64,000 bases of DNA, taken from the NCBI GenBank assembly GCA_041658185.1, contig JBBAAR010000004.1, forward strand, positions 1 to 64,000, given 5' to 3'. Shown piece after piece: positions 40,727 to 48,553 of this stretch. Source of the DNA: UBA8919 sp041658185 (lineage in GTDB: Bacteria > Elusimicrobiota > UBA8919). Numbering within the stretch: the first letter of the stretch is position 1; every line of letters starts with the position of its first letter. The notes under the pieces were generated by a model. That model was not told where the DNA came from. It saw nothing but the letters and a program-made list of their open reading frames with translations, and ran no database searches. Both the position numbers and the translations under genes were made by a program.

Positions 40727-41698
40727 ATGAAGAATATCGTCATAATCGGCGCCGGACAAATCGGGAGCCGTCATCTCCAGGCAATGGCATTGTTGGAAGG
40801 TGACGCTAATGTGCAGTTGGTGGATCCTTCAGAAGAGTCATTGAAAGTTGCCAAAGAGCGTTTTTTGCAAGTTTACCAAGAAGGTTCTAATAAAATCGAC
40901 TTAAAGTGCCATAGAACCGTTAACGACTTATCCGGACCGATAGATTTAGTGATTGTTGCTACTTGCTCCGACATTAGATCCGGGGTTATTAAAGAACTTA
41001 CACGGAATCAAGAAGTTAAAAACTTCATATTGGAAAAGGTTTTGTTTCAGACAGTATCTGAATATTTCGAAATAGATGACCTTTTGAGAAAGAAAAATAT
41101 TCTAACATGGGTAAATTGTTGGATGAGAGAAAAAGATTTTTATAAAAAACTGAAAACTCAATTGGATCCGGATGGGAAGATTCAAATGAACGTTGAAGGA
41201 TCGTGGGGAATGGGCTGTAACAGTATTCATTTTATTGACCTTTTTTCCTATCTGACAAGTTGCATCGATTTCGATTTTATCGATTGTCAGCTTGACAGTG
41301 AAATTTTAAATTCAAAACGGTCGGGGTTCAAGGAATTTTCCGGCAAATTAACAGGTCGGAACTCAAAAGGGCATTCGCTGACTCTCCGATGCGACAACGG
41401 AAAAGAGCCGTATAAAATTCAAATAATTAACGGTTCCCGGAGACATGAGATTAAAGATTGCGTTAATCACGTGACCCATAAATTTTTTGATGGAGAGAAA
41501 CAATTTGTTGAAAATGTAAAGATACCTTTTCAAAGCCAGACCACTCATCGGTTAATTAAGGATATTATTAATAATAAGAACTGCGATCTTCCAAGTTATC
41601 GTGATTCAATGAATCTTCATCTTCCCATTATCAATGTTTTTATTGAACATTTGCAAAATGTAATCGGAGAAAAGGTGGAAAAATGTCCGATAACTTAA
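40727..41698 (+). CDS. divergent Gfo/Idh/MocA-like oxidoreductase (2 of 3)
   Basis: 323 aa from ATG 40727 (an in-frame TTG at 40703 overlaps the previous gene). NAD fold MKNIVIIGAGQIGSRHLQAM is clear. The usual EKP motif is replaced by LEKVLFQT and the downstream region has NCWMREKDFYKKL, WGMGCNSIHFIDLF. The Lys is kept but the motif is degenerate, so substrate or even catalytic ability may differ. Overlaps the next Gfo/Idh gene by 16 nt; the pair probably works in sequence or as a heteromer. Confidence 0.78.
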   Translation: MKNIVIIGAGQIGSRHLQAMALLEGDANVQLVDPSEESLKVAKERFLQVYQEGSNKIDLKCHRTVNDLSGPIDLVIVATCSDIRSGVIKELTRNQEVKNFILEKVLFQTVSEYFEIDDLLRKKNILTWVNCWMREKDFYKKLKTQLDPDGKIQMNVEGSWGMGCNSIHFIDLFSYLTSCIDFDFIDCQLDSEILNSKRSGFKEFSGKLTGRNSKGHSLTLRCDNGKEPYKIQIINGSRRHEIKDCVNHVTHKFFDGEKQFVENVKIPFQSQTTHRLIKDIINNKNCDLPSYRDSMNLHLPIINVFIEHLQNVIGEKVEKCPIT

Positions 41699-42648
41699 GT
41701 TCTAAAAAAGTTGTGCTTTTTGGTGTTGGTAAAATGGGAGTTGAATACTCTAAAGTACTTCAGCATTTAGGCGTTAATTTTGCTGCTATAGGACGCAGTG
41801 AAGTCGGTGTTGAAAAGTTTTATGCTCAAACGGCCATCAAAGCAATTCCGGGCGGTTTTTCCGCGTGGAAGGAAAAGTGCGACACCGGCGTTGAATACGC
41901 AATCGTTGCCGTCAGCGTCGAGGAATTGGCTCAAACCACGATTTCTTTGATGGACATTGGCGTAAGAAAAATATTGCTGGAAAAACCCGCAGGACTAAAT
42001 GCCGGGGAAATCAAACTTGTAAAAGAAAAAGCCAAAGAAACGGGAACTAAAATAATCATTGCTTACAACAGAAGGTTTTATGCTTCAGTTTTGAAAGCTC
42101 AGGAAATCATTAAAGAAGATGGGGGAGTAAAATCTTTTAACTTCGAATTTACTGAATGGACGCACCAGATACCAGAAAATATCAAAGAAGATGTTAAGAA
42201 AAACTGGTTTTTGGCCAATTCAACCCATGTTGTTGATTTAGCATTTTTTTTAAGTGGTGAACCGAAAGAATTTAGCGCATTCGTTTTTGCTGAACCCGAT
42301 TGGCATTCTTCGCCGACTGTATTTGCAGGTGCTGGGATTACAAAGAATGGTGCACTATTTTCCTATCAGGCTAATTGGTTCGGACCGGGGCGATGGGGGG
42401 TTGAGGTCATAACTAATCAGCATCGCCTGATTTTTCGCCCGCTTGAAAAATTGCAGGTACAATTAAATAAATCGGTGGTTGTTGATTTTGTGGAAATCGA
42501 TGATAAGTTAGACAGAGATTTTAAGCCGGGCTTATTTAAACAGACCGAGTATTTTTTGAAAGATATCGATCACCCCAATTTTCTAACTATTGATAAACAT
42601 TATGAAAATGTTGTCAACTATTACCAGAAAATAGTTAAACCGCAATAA
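41683..42648 (+). CDS. Gfo/Idh/MocA oxidoreductase (3 of 3)
   Basis: 321 aa. VVLFGVGKMGVEYSKVLQHL at 9-28, EKP motif in LLEKPAGLNAGEI, then IAYNRRFYASVLKAQEI and NSTHVVDLAFFLSGEP, the standard C-terminal domain with a catalytic-type His. It follows the divergent paralogue with overlap. Likely a NAD(P)-dependent step on the same nucleotide sugar. Confidence 0.85.
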   Translation: MSDNLSSKKVVLFGVGKMGVEYSKVLQHLGVNFAAIGRSEVGVEKFYAQTAIKAIPGGFSAWKEKCDTGVEYAIVAVSVEELAQTTISLMDIGVRKILLEKPAGLNAGEIKLVKEKAKETGTKIIIAYNRRFYASVLKAQEIIKEDGGVKSFNFEFTEWTHQIPENIKEDVKKNWFLANSTHVVDLAFFLSGEPKEFSAFVFAEPDWHSSPTVFAGAGITKNGALFSYQANWFGPGRWGVEVITNQHRLIFRPLEKLQVQLNKSVVVDFVEIDDKLDRDFKPGLFKQTEYFLKDIDHPNFLTIDKHYENVVNYYQKIVKPQ

Positions 42649-42664
42649 CAAGGAGTGTTAAACT

Positions 42665-43894
42665 ATGACTAACTATCGGAAATGTCTAATTTGTAGTGAG
42701 TCCATTGAACCGATTATGTCTTTTGGTAAAATGCCGATTGCTAATGGGTTTCTTACAAAAGAGCAGTTTTCAAAAGAATATTTTTTTGAGATGCAGGTTG
42801 CACATTGTCCAAAATGCGGGATGTTTCAACTCACTGAACAACCAGAAAGGGAAAAAATGTTCAATGAGAATTATGCATTTTTTTCCGGCACATCCAAATT
42901 AATGGCTATTCATTTTAAGGAATTTGCCGAGCATGTTATTAAAGATTATATTGCTTCAAAAGACCCTTTTGTAGTAGAAATAGGAAGCAATGACGGTATA
43001 ATGCTACAGAACTTTGCTTCAAAAAAAATCCGTCATCTTGGAATAGAGCCTTCTGCCAATGTTGCTAAAGTTGCACAGGATAAAGGCATAAATACAATTT
43101 CTAAATTTTTTGATGAAGAACTTGCCCGTGCAATAGTAAAAGAGTATGGGCAGGCAGACGCATTTTTAGCAGCAAATGTAATGTGTCATATACCTTATAT
43201 GCATTCAATTGTGGAAGGTATTAGGATATTGCTTAAGCCCGATGGTATTGTGATGTTTGAGGACCCATACCTCGGTGATGTAATTGAAAATACGACATAT
43301 GACCAGATTTATGATGAACATGTATTTTTGTTTTCAGTATCTTCAATAAAATATCTTTTTGAACAGCATGGGATGGAAGTGATTGATGTAGAACCGCAAG
43401 AAACACATGGCGGGTCAATGAGATATGTGATAGCCCATAAAGGTGCTAGATCCATTTCTAAAAAAGTAATACAACAATTGGAAAAAGAAAAAAAACTCAG
43501 GCTGCAGAAATCGGATACATATAATACTTTTCGTAAAAACTGTGAACAATCGCGTGATAGTTTAATGTCGCTTCTGAATAAAATTAAAAAACAGGGAAAA
43601 AGAATTGTCGGTTATGCCGCAACCTCAAAGAGTACAACCATTATTAATTATTGTGGAATAACGACCGAACAGATAGATTTTATTTGCGATACAACGCCTA
43701 TAAAACAAGGAAAATACAGTCCCGGTGCCCATATACCGGTTCGGCCGTACGAAGAATTTCCTAAAAATTATCCTGAGTATGCCCTGTTGTTCGGTTATAA
43801 TCACGCAAAGGAAATCATGGCAAAAGAAAAATATTTTATAAAATCCGGCGGGAAATGGATTGTCTATGTCCCAAAAGTGCAGGTATTAAAATGA
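42665..43894 (+). CDS. sugar C-methyltransferase (NovU/TylCIII type)
   Basis: 409 aa. Three parts: a putative zinc-binding N-terminus (CLICSESI...PIANGFL...CPKCGMFQL), a SAM fold (FVVEIGSNDGIMLQNFA; LLKPDGIVMFEDPYLGDVIE; YDQIYDEHVFLFS), and the C-terminal domain (KRIVGYAATSKSTTIINYCG; KQGKYSPGAHIPV) of the C-methyltransferase family. Relatives add a methyl branch to C3 of dTDP-4-keto sugars. With the aminotransferase and RmlC-like gene that follow, it suggests a branched-chain amino-deoxy sugar. Confidence 0.88.
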   Translation: MTNYRKCLICSESIEPIMSFGKMPIANGFLTKEQFSKEYFFEMQVAHCPKCGMFQLTEQPEREKMFNENYAFFSGTSKLMAIHFKEFAEHVIKDYIASKDPFVVEIGSNDGIMLQNFASKKIRHLGIEPSANVAKVAQDKGINTISKFFDEELARAIVKEYGQADAFLAANVMCHIPYMHSIVEGIRILLKPDGIVMFEDPYLGDVIENTTYDQIYDEHVFLFSVSSIKYLFEQHGMEVIDVEPQETHGGSMRYVIAHKGARSISKKVIQQLEKEKKLRLQKSDTYNTFRKNCEQSRDSLMSLLNKIKKQGKRIVGYAATSKSTTIINYCGITTEQIDFICDTTPIKQGKYSPGAHIPVRPYEEFPKNYPEYALLFGYNHAKEIMAKEKYFIKSGGKWIVYVPKVQVLK

Positions 43895-44982
43895 TATTAT
43901 GTAGTAATCCATTAGCACAATATCTTTCACATAAAACAGAAATTGATGAAGCAATTTCAAGGGTGTTAAATAAGGGTTGGTATGTTCTTGGTGAAGAGGT
44001 TAAGTTATTTGAAAAAGAATTTTCGGAATATATTGGTGTAAATTATGGTATCGGGGTTGGAAGTGGGACAGAGGCATTACATATTGCTTTGAAATCGTGT
44101 GATATTGGTTCTGGCGATGAAGTTATAACGGTTTCTCATACAGCAGTTGCCACTGTTTCTGCCATAGAATTGACTGGCGCAAAACCAGTTTTTGTAGATA
44201 TAGAATCTGACTATTATACTATTAATACATCAAAAATAGAAAAAGCAATAACTAAACATACAAAAGCAATAATACCCGTTCACATTTATGGTCAACCGGT
44301 TGATATGGACAAAATTATTGACATCGCAAAAAAACATAAACTTTTTGTAATAGAAGATTGCGCTCAGTCCCACGGTGCAAAATACAACGGCAGAAATGTC
44401 GGTTCATTTGGAGATATCGCCTGTTTCAGTTTCTATCCGACGAAAAATCTTGGTGCAATCGGCGACGGCGGAATTATTGTAACCAGTAATAAAAAACTTG
44501 CAGAAAAATCAAAATTACTTCGTGAATATGGCTGGGCTGAAAGATATGTAAGTCATATATCCGGCTGGAATTCGCGGTTAGATGAATTACAGGCGGCGAT
44601 TTTGCGGGTCAAACTGAAATATCTGGATAAAGATAATTCAAAACGCCGAAAATTAGCCGAATTATACAACAAAGAATTAGCAGTAACAGGTTTAGTTTTA
44701 CCAAAAGTTAGTAAAAATTCCACACATGTTTTTCATCTTTACGTTGTTCGTTCAAAAAAACGAGATGATTTACTGAAATACCTCAAAAATAACGGTATTG
44801 GTGCATTAATACATTATCCGGTTCCCGTGCATTTGCAGCCCGCATACAAAATTAAAAGCAAATTAGTTGAAACAGAAATTGCCGCAAAAGAAATTATTTC
44901 ACTCCCGATGTATCCCGAATTAAGCGAATCGGATGTAAAAACGGTCTGCAACATAATAAAAAATTTCAAAAAAGGGGTTTGA
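43891..44982 (+). CDS. DegT-family sugar aminotransferase
   Basis: 363 aa from ATG 43891, which overlaps the C-methyltransferase stop (ATGA); the frame upstream is a shadow. GVGSGTEALHIALKSCDIGS, VHIYGQPVDMDKIIDIAKKH, DCAQSHGAKYNGRNVGSFGD, PLP lysine in FYPTKNLGAIGDGGI. Closest in pattern to enzymes that aminate dTDP-3- or 4-keto-6-deoxy sugars (FdtB/TylB/DesV class). Likely works on the methylated keto sugar of the same module. Confidence 0.9.
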   Translation: MILCSNPLAQYLSHKTEIDEAISRVLNKGWYVLGEEVKLFEKEFSEYIGVNYGIGVGSGTEALHIALKSCDIGSGDEVITVSHTAVATVSAIELTGAKPVFVDIESDYYTINTSKIEKAITKHTKAIIPVHIYGQPVDMDKIIDIAKKHKLFVIEDCAQSHGAKYNGRNVGSFGDIACFSFYPTKNLGAIGDGGIIVTSNKKLAEKSKLLREYGWAERYVSHISGWNSRLDELQAAILRVKLKYLDKDNSKRRKLAELYNKELAVTGLVLPKVSKNSTHVFHLYVVRSKKRDDLLKYLKNNGIGALIHYPVPVHLQPAYKIKSKLVETEIAAKEIISLPMYPELSESDVKTVCNIIKNFKKGV

Positions 44983-44984
44983 GT

Positions 44985-45443
44985 ATGATAGAAGGGGTCA
45001 GCATAAAAAAACTGGTTACGCATACTGATGAACGGGGATATTTCAGGGAAATTATCCGGGTAACGGATGATTTTTTCAAGGAAGGTTTCGGTCAGTGGAG
45101 TGTTTCGCAAATGTACACAGGCGTAGTAAAAGCATGGCACATCCATAAAAAACAAATTGATTGGTGGTATGTGTCTGGTGGCGTATTGAAAGTTGCTTTA
45201 TACGACACGAGAAAAAATTCTCCTACATACAAAGAAACAATAGAGATTTTGATGGGTGACAATCAGCCATCACAAGTATTGCGTATCCCGCCCGGCGTTG
45301 CGCACGGTTGCAAATGTATTAGTGGTCCCGCTAATCTGTTTTATGTCACTTCAAATATTTACGACCCCAAAGATGAAGGCCGGATACAATATGACGATCC
45401 CGAAGTCGGATATGACTGGTTGAAAGGTCACGAGATAAAATAG
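44985..45443 (+). CDS. RmlC-like cupin epimerase (second copy)
   Basis: 152 aa from ATG 44985. GVSIKKLVTHTDERGYFREI, VVKAWHIHKKQIDWWYVSGG, LRIPPGVAHGCKCISGPANL, and the C-terminal DPEVGYDW. It is related to but clearly distinct from the copy in the rhamnose set, with the active His in AWHIHKKQ. A 3- or 3,5-epimerase acting on the keto sugar of this module is the natural reading. Separated by 2 nt from the aminotransferase stop. Confidence 0.82.
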   Translation: MIEGVSIKKLVTHTDERGYFREIIRVTDDFFKEGFGQWSVSQMYTGVVKAWHIHKKQIDWWYVSGGVLKVALYDTRKNSPTYKETIEILMGDNQPSQVLRIPPGVAHGCKCISGPANLFYVTSNIYDPKDEGRIQYDDPEVGYDWLKGHEIK

Positions 45444-46463
45444 ATGAATAATATAAATAAACAGATTCAAATAAAACGGTACACATTAAATAAATATAAA
45501 AATAAGACTATTCTCATTAGCGGTGGATTCGGGTATATAGGTTCTTCACTATCGGCAGCTTTGTTTGATGTCAAATGTAAAATAAAATTATTGGATAAAA
45601 ATATTCAAGATGAATGGATTCCCAAAAAAACGCGTGCAGAAGTGACCATTGTTAAGGGTGATGTTTCGAAGAAAGAGACTTGGCAGAAAGTTTTACCGGG
45701 CATTGATTACTTATTTCATTTAGCAGCTTTAGAATACAATCGTTCTGCATTTGATATTTACAAGGACATGGACATAAATGCACTTTCGGTTATTCATCTG
45801 CTGGAGGTGTGTCGAGAAAAACAGTATAAACTAAAAATAGTTTTTTCTAGTTCGGCTAACTTATTCGGATTAGATTCTATTTTACCAGTTAATGAAAATC
45901 ATTGTTCTGATCCAATGTCTTTATGGTCTGTCCATAAATTAATGGCTGAAAATTATTTAAAAATATATGCTAAAAAGTACGGTATCGATGTTGTTATTCT
46001 TAGGTTGGCTAATGTTTATGGACCAACGGCAAATTCATTAGCAGTTAAGAATACCGTGATAAACAAAATGATAGATAGCGCACTATCTGGTATGGGGTTA
46101 ACTCTCTATGCCAATAAAAATTGTGAGCGTGATTATGTTTTTATAGATGATGTAATAAGAGCATTTTTGTTTGCAGGAATAAGTAAAACAAACTATGGTT
46201 TTAATATTATTGGGTCTGGTGAAGGGAAAACAATAACTAAGGTATGGGAACTCATTGCTCGTGAAATAGAAGGTAATACGGGCAAACCAGTGAAAATAAA
46301 ATTTGATAGAACTGTCAAACTTGAACCTTTTGATATGCGAAACTTCGTTGCAGATACGAGTCTTTTTAGAAAAAGTACAGGCTGGAGGCCTACTATTTTA
46401 TTAAAAGAAGGAATAAAATTAACAACGAACGCATTAATAGCTTTGAGGAGGAATAATGGATAA
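45444..46463 (+). CDS. NAD-dependent sugar epimerase/dehydratase
   Basis: 339 aa, extended SDR. A 20-residue basic leader precedes ILISGGFGYIGSSLSAALFD (the Rossmann motif), HLAALEYNRSAFDIYKDMDI, FSSSANLFGLDSI and WSVHKLMAENYLKIYAKKYG with catalytic-region Lys; the YxxxK Tyr is replaced by Ser (WSVHK). RLANVYGPTANSLAVKNTVI, RDYVFIDDVIRAFLFAG follow. The lost Tyr may mean altered chemistry. Starts directly after the previous stop. Confidence 0.8.
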   Translation: MNNINKQIQIKRYTLNKYKNKTILISGGFGYIGSSLSAALFDVKCKIKLLDKNIQDEWIPKKTRAEVTIVKGDVSKKETWQKVLPGIDYLFHLAALEYNRSAFDIYKDMDINALSVIHLLEVCREKQYKLKIVFSSSANLFGLDSILPVNENHCSDPMSLWSVHKLMAENYLKIYAKKYGIDVVILRLANVYGPTANSLAVKNTVINKMIDSALSGMGLTLYANKNCERDYVFIDDVIRAFLFAGISKTNYGFNIIGSGEGKTITKVWELIAREIEGNTGKPVKIKFDRTVKLEPFDMRNFVADTSLFRKSTGWRPTILLKEGIKLTTNALIALRRNNG

Positions 46464-47082
46464 AAGAGGGACAAAAGAAATAAAGTTAAATCTTGGATGT
46501 GCTTCCCGGCCCCTGAAAGGTTACATAAATATTGACTTGGACAATCTGGAAGAAATAAAAGCAAGATATCCGCAAGTATCATTTCCCAAAGATACAAAAA
46601 TTTTTCAGTATGATATATTTAATCTTCCTTATCCTGATGGCACTGTAGCTGAGATAAAAACGGATTCACTTTTGGAACATCTCTCATTTCTGGAAGAGCC
46701 CAGATTTTTTTACGAAATGAAACGAGTATTGCGTCCTAAAGGGCTTCTAATATTCGCTGTGCCTGATTTTGAAAATCTCGTGAAATTATGGTTAAAGGCG
46801 AAAGATGACTGGAAAGATTTTTACAGAAATGATCCGGATGCTATAAAACATCAGCACTGGTTTGGGCAGTATTCCTATTCCACGAATAATCGGTGGGGGT
46901 ATTTAACAGCAAGTCTTTATGGCCCGCAAAATTCACCTGGTCAGTTTCATAAAAACTGCTACACAATTCCTAAAATCAGGGCTATTTTAAAGCACATTGA
47001 CTTTGAAGAAGAAGAAATTAGTACATTTAGATGGAAAGAGGATAGAGATTTAATGATATTGGTCAAAGCAAGAAAAAAATAA
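46456..47082 (+). CDS. SAM-dependent methyltransferase
   Basis: 208 aa. KLNLGCASRPLKGYINIDLD is the motif I of small class I methyltransferases, then FNLPYPDGTVAEIKTDSLLE and HL, ... EMKRVLRPKGLLIFAVPDFE. The central insert HQHWFGQYSYSTNNRWGYLT is typical of this family in polysaccharide loci. Overlaps the upstream gene by 8 nt. A TATTATATATAGGAGGG leader follows before the next gene. Confidence 0.83.
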   Translation: MDKRGTKEIKLNLGCASRPLKGYINIDLDNLEEIKARYPQVSFPKDTKIFQYDIFNLPYPDGTVAEIKTDSLLEHLSFLEEPRFFYEMKRVLRPKGLLIFAVPDFENLVKLWLKAKDDWKDFYRNDPDAIKHQHWFGQYSYSTNNRWGYLTASLYGPQNSPGQFHKNCYTIPKIRAILKHIDFEEEEISTFRWKEDRDLMILVKARKK

Positions 47083-47118
47083 ATATTTTAATATTTTGTA
47101 TTATATATAGGAGGGATA

Positions 47119-48132
47119 ATGACTATGGATGTGAAAAATAATGTTGGAAAGACTTCTTTAAAAAATAAAAAAGTGTTAATTACCGGTGGGCTTGGTTTTA
47201 TCGGCAGTAACCTTGCACATCAATGTGTGAAATTAGGCGCGGAAGTAACAATTTATGATTGCCTTGACCCGCATGCCGGCGGCAATCTTTATAATGTTGA
47301 AAGTATTAAAAATAAAATAAAACTTGTATTTGGGGATATATTAACATTTGATGAATTACCTCAACATATTGTTGACAAAGACATAATTTTTAACTGTGCG
47401 GCATCAACGTCGCACCCTTTTTCTATGAAAGAGCCCTGGATTGATCTGGATGTGAACTGCAAGGGGGCTATAAATCTCCTTGAAGCAGTCCGTCGTTTCA
47501 ATAAAAACGTAAAATTTGTTCACATCGGGACGAGTACGCAAATCGGAAAACTTCATTACCGTCCTGCCGATGAAAACCATCCTGAATTTCCCACTGATAT
47601 TTATTCGGCCAATAAAAGTGTTTCTGAAAAATATGTTTTAACGTACGGAAACGCATATAATATGCCTGTTACAGTTGTAAGATTTGCAAATGTTTATGGT
47701 CCAAGAGCAAGCATTCACAGCCCGGAGTTCACTTTTGTAAATTATTTTATCGGGTTGGCTTTACAGGGTAAAGATATTACTGTTTATAAACCAGGAACGC
47801 AGTTAAGAAACGTAACTTATGTTGATGATTGTGTTGATACGCTTATTTCGGCATCTCAAAGTGAAAAATCTAATAATGAAGTGTTTTTTGCAGTTAGTGG
47901 TGAACATTACAGTGTAGCAAAAATAGCGGAAACAATTACAAAATATATCGGCGGGAATTTGAGATTAATTGACTGGCCTGCAGACAGAAAAGTTACCGAA
48001 ATCGGCGATGCGGTTATCAGTAATAAAAAAATTGAAAAAGTTTTGAAATGGACGCCGAAATATAATTTTATAAAAGGGTTAATAGAAACAAAAAAATACT
48101 ATAAAAATTGCTTAAAACAATATTTAAAATAA
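47119..48132 (+). CDS. NAD-dependent sugar epimerase/dehydratase
   Basis: 337 aa. A ~15-residue leader, then VLITGGLGFIGSNLAHQCVK, NCAASTSHPFSMKEPWIDLD, HIGTSTQIGKLHYRPADENH, YSANKSVSEKYVLTYGNAYN (catalytic Tyr/Lys), RFANVYGPRASIHSPEFTFV. The PHAGGNLYNVESIK segment is typical of UDP-sugar epimerases. Product not deducible. It is the last intact gene before the IS scar; strong ribosome site AGGAGGG. Confidence 0.85.
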   Translation: MTMDVKNNVGKTSLKNKKVLITGGLGFIGSNLAHQCVKLGAEVTIYDCLDPHAGGNLYNVESIKNKIKLVFGDILTFDELPQHIVDKDIIFNCAASTSHPFSMKEPWIDLDVNCKGAINLLEAVRRFNKNVKFVHIGTSTQIGKLHYRPADENHPEFPTDIYSANKSVSEKYVLTYGNAYNMPVTVVRFANVYGPRASIHSPEFTFVNYFIGLALQGKDITVYKPGTQLRNVTYVDDCVDTLISASQSEKSNNEVFFAVSGEHYSVAKIAETITKYIGGNLRLIDWPADRKVTEIGDAVISNKKIEKVLKWTPKYNFIKGLIETKKYYKNCLKQYLK

Positions 48133-48133
48133 T

Positions 48134-48525
48134 ATGAAAATTCTGATAACAGGTGTATTGGAGCATATCGGTTCAAGGTTAATTCATAGTATAAAGCATG
48201 GGCAGTTTGAAGAAGTGGTGCTTATGGATAATCTCAAAGATATTCATCACTTTTTAATTTACCAAAAGATGTAAAATACCGTTTTGTCGAAGAAGATATT
48301 TGTAAAATTGATTTAAATAAATACTTCAAAAGGATTAATTTTGTTATTCACCTTGCTGCTTATGAACACAAACATGGGGCAGATCAGTTTATGACCCGGG
48401 AGGAGGCAAAAAGAAAAATCTTTAAATACGTTGAAATGTATTATAACCGCAAAAGGGTGCATTCAACGCTCGGTTACTTGAGCCCTTTTGAGTACGAAAA
48501 ACAGAAATTTTTTCTAAACAATTAG
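48134..48525 (+). pseudogene. broken epimerase fused to an IS3-family transposase 3' end
   Basis: The first 75 codons match the start of the epimerase gene at 50188 (MKILITGVLEHIGSRLIHSI here, MKILITGALGHIGSRFIHDI there) and continue in another frame after a shift near 48250 (SLFNLPKDVKYRFVEEDICK) up to VIHLAA at 48360. From about 48391 the same frame reads MTREEAKRKIFKYVEMYYNR, then KRVHSTLGYLSPFEYEKQ to TAG 48523-48525: the C-terminal end of an IS3-family OrfB transposase. The catalytic DDE part of the transposase is gone. GTCCACT just after the stop may be the remains of the IS end. The 420 bp between 48132 and 48554 hold nothing else. Confidence 0.85.
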
Positions 48526-48553
48526 TCCACTAAAGAGAGGAGGGTTATGTTAT

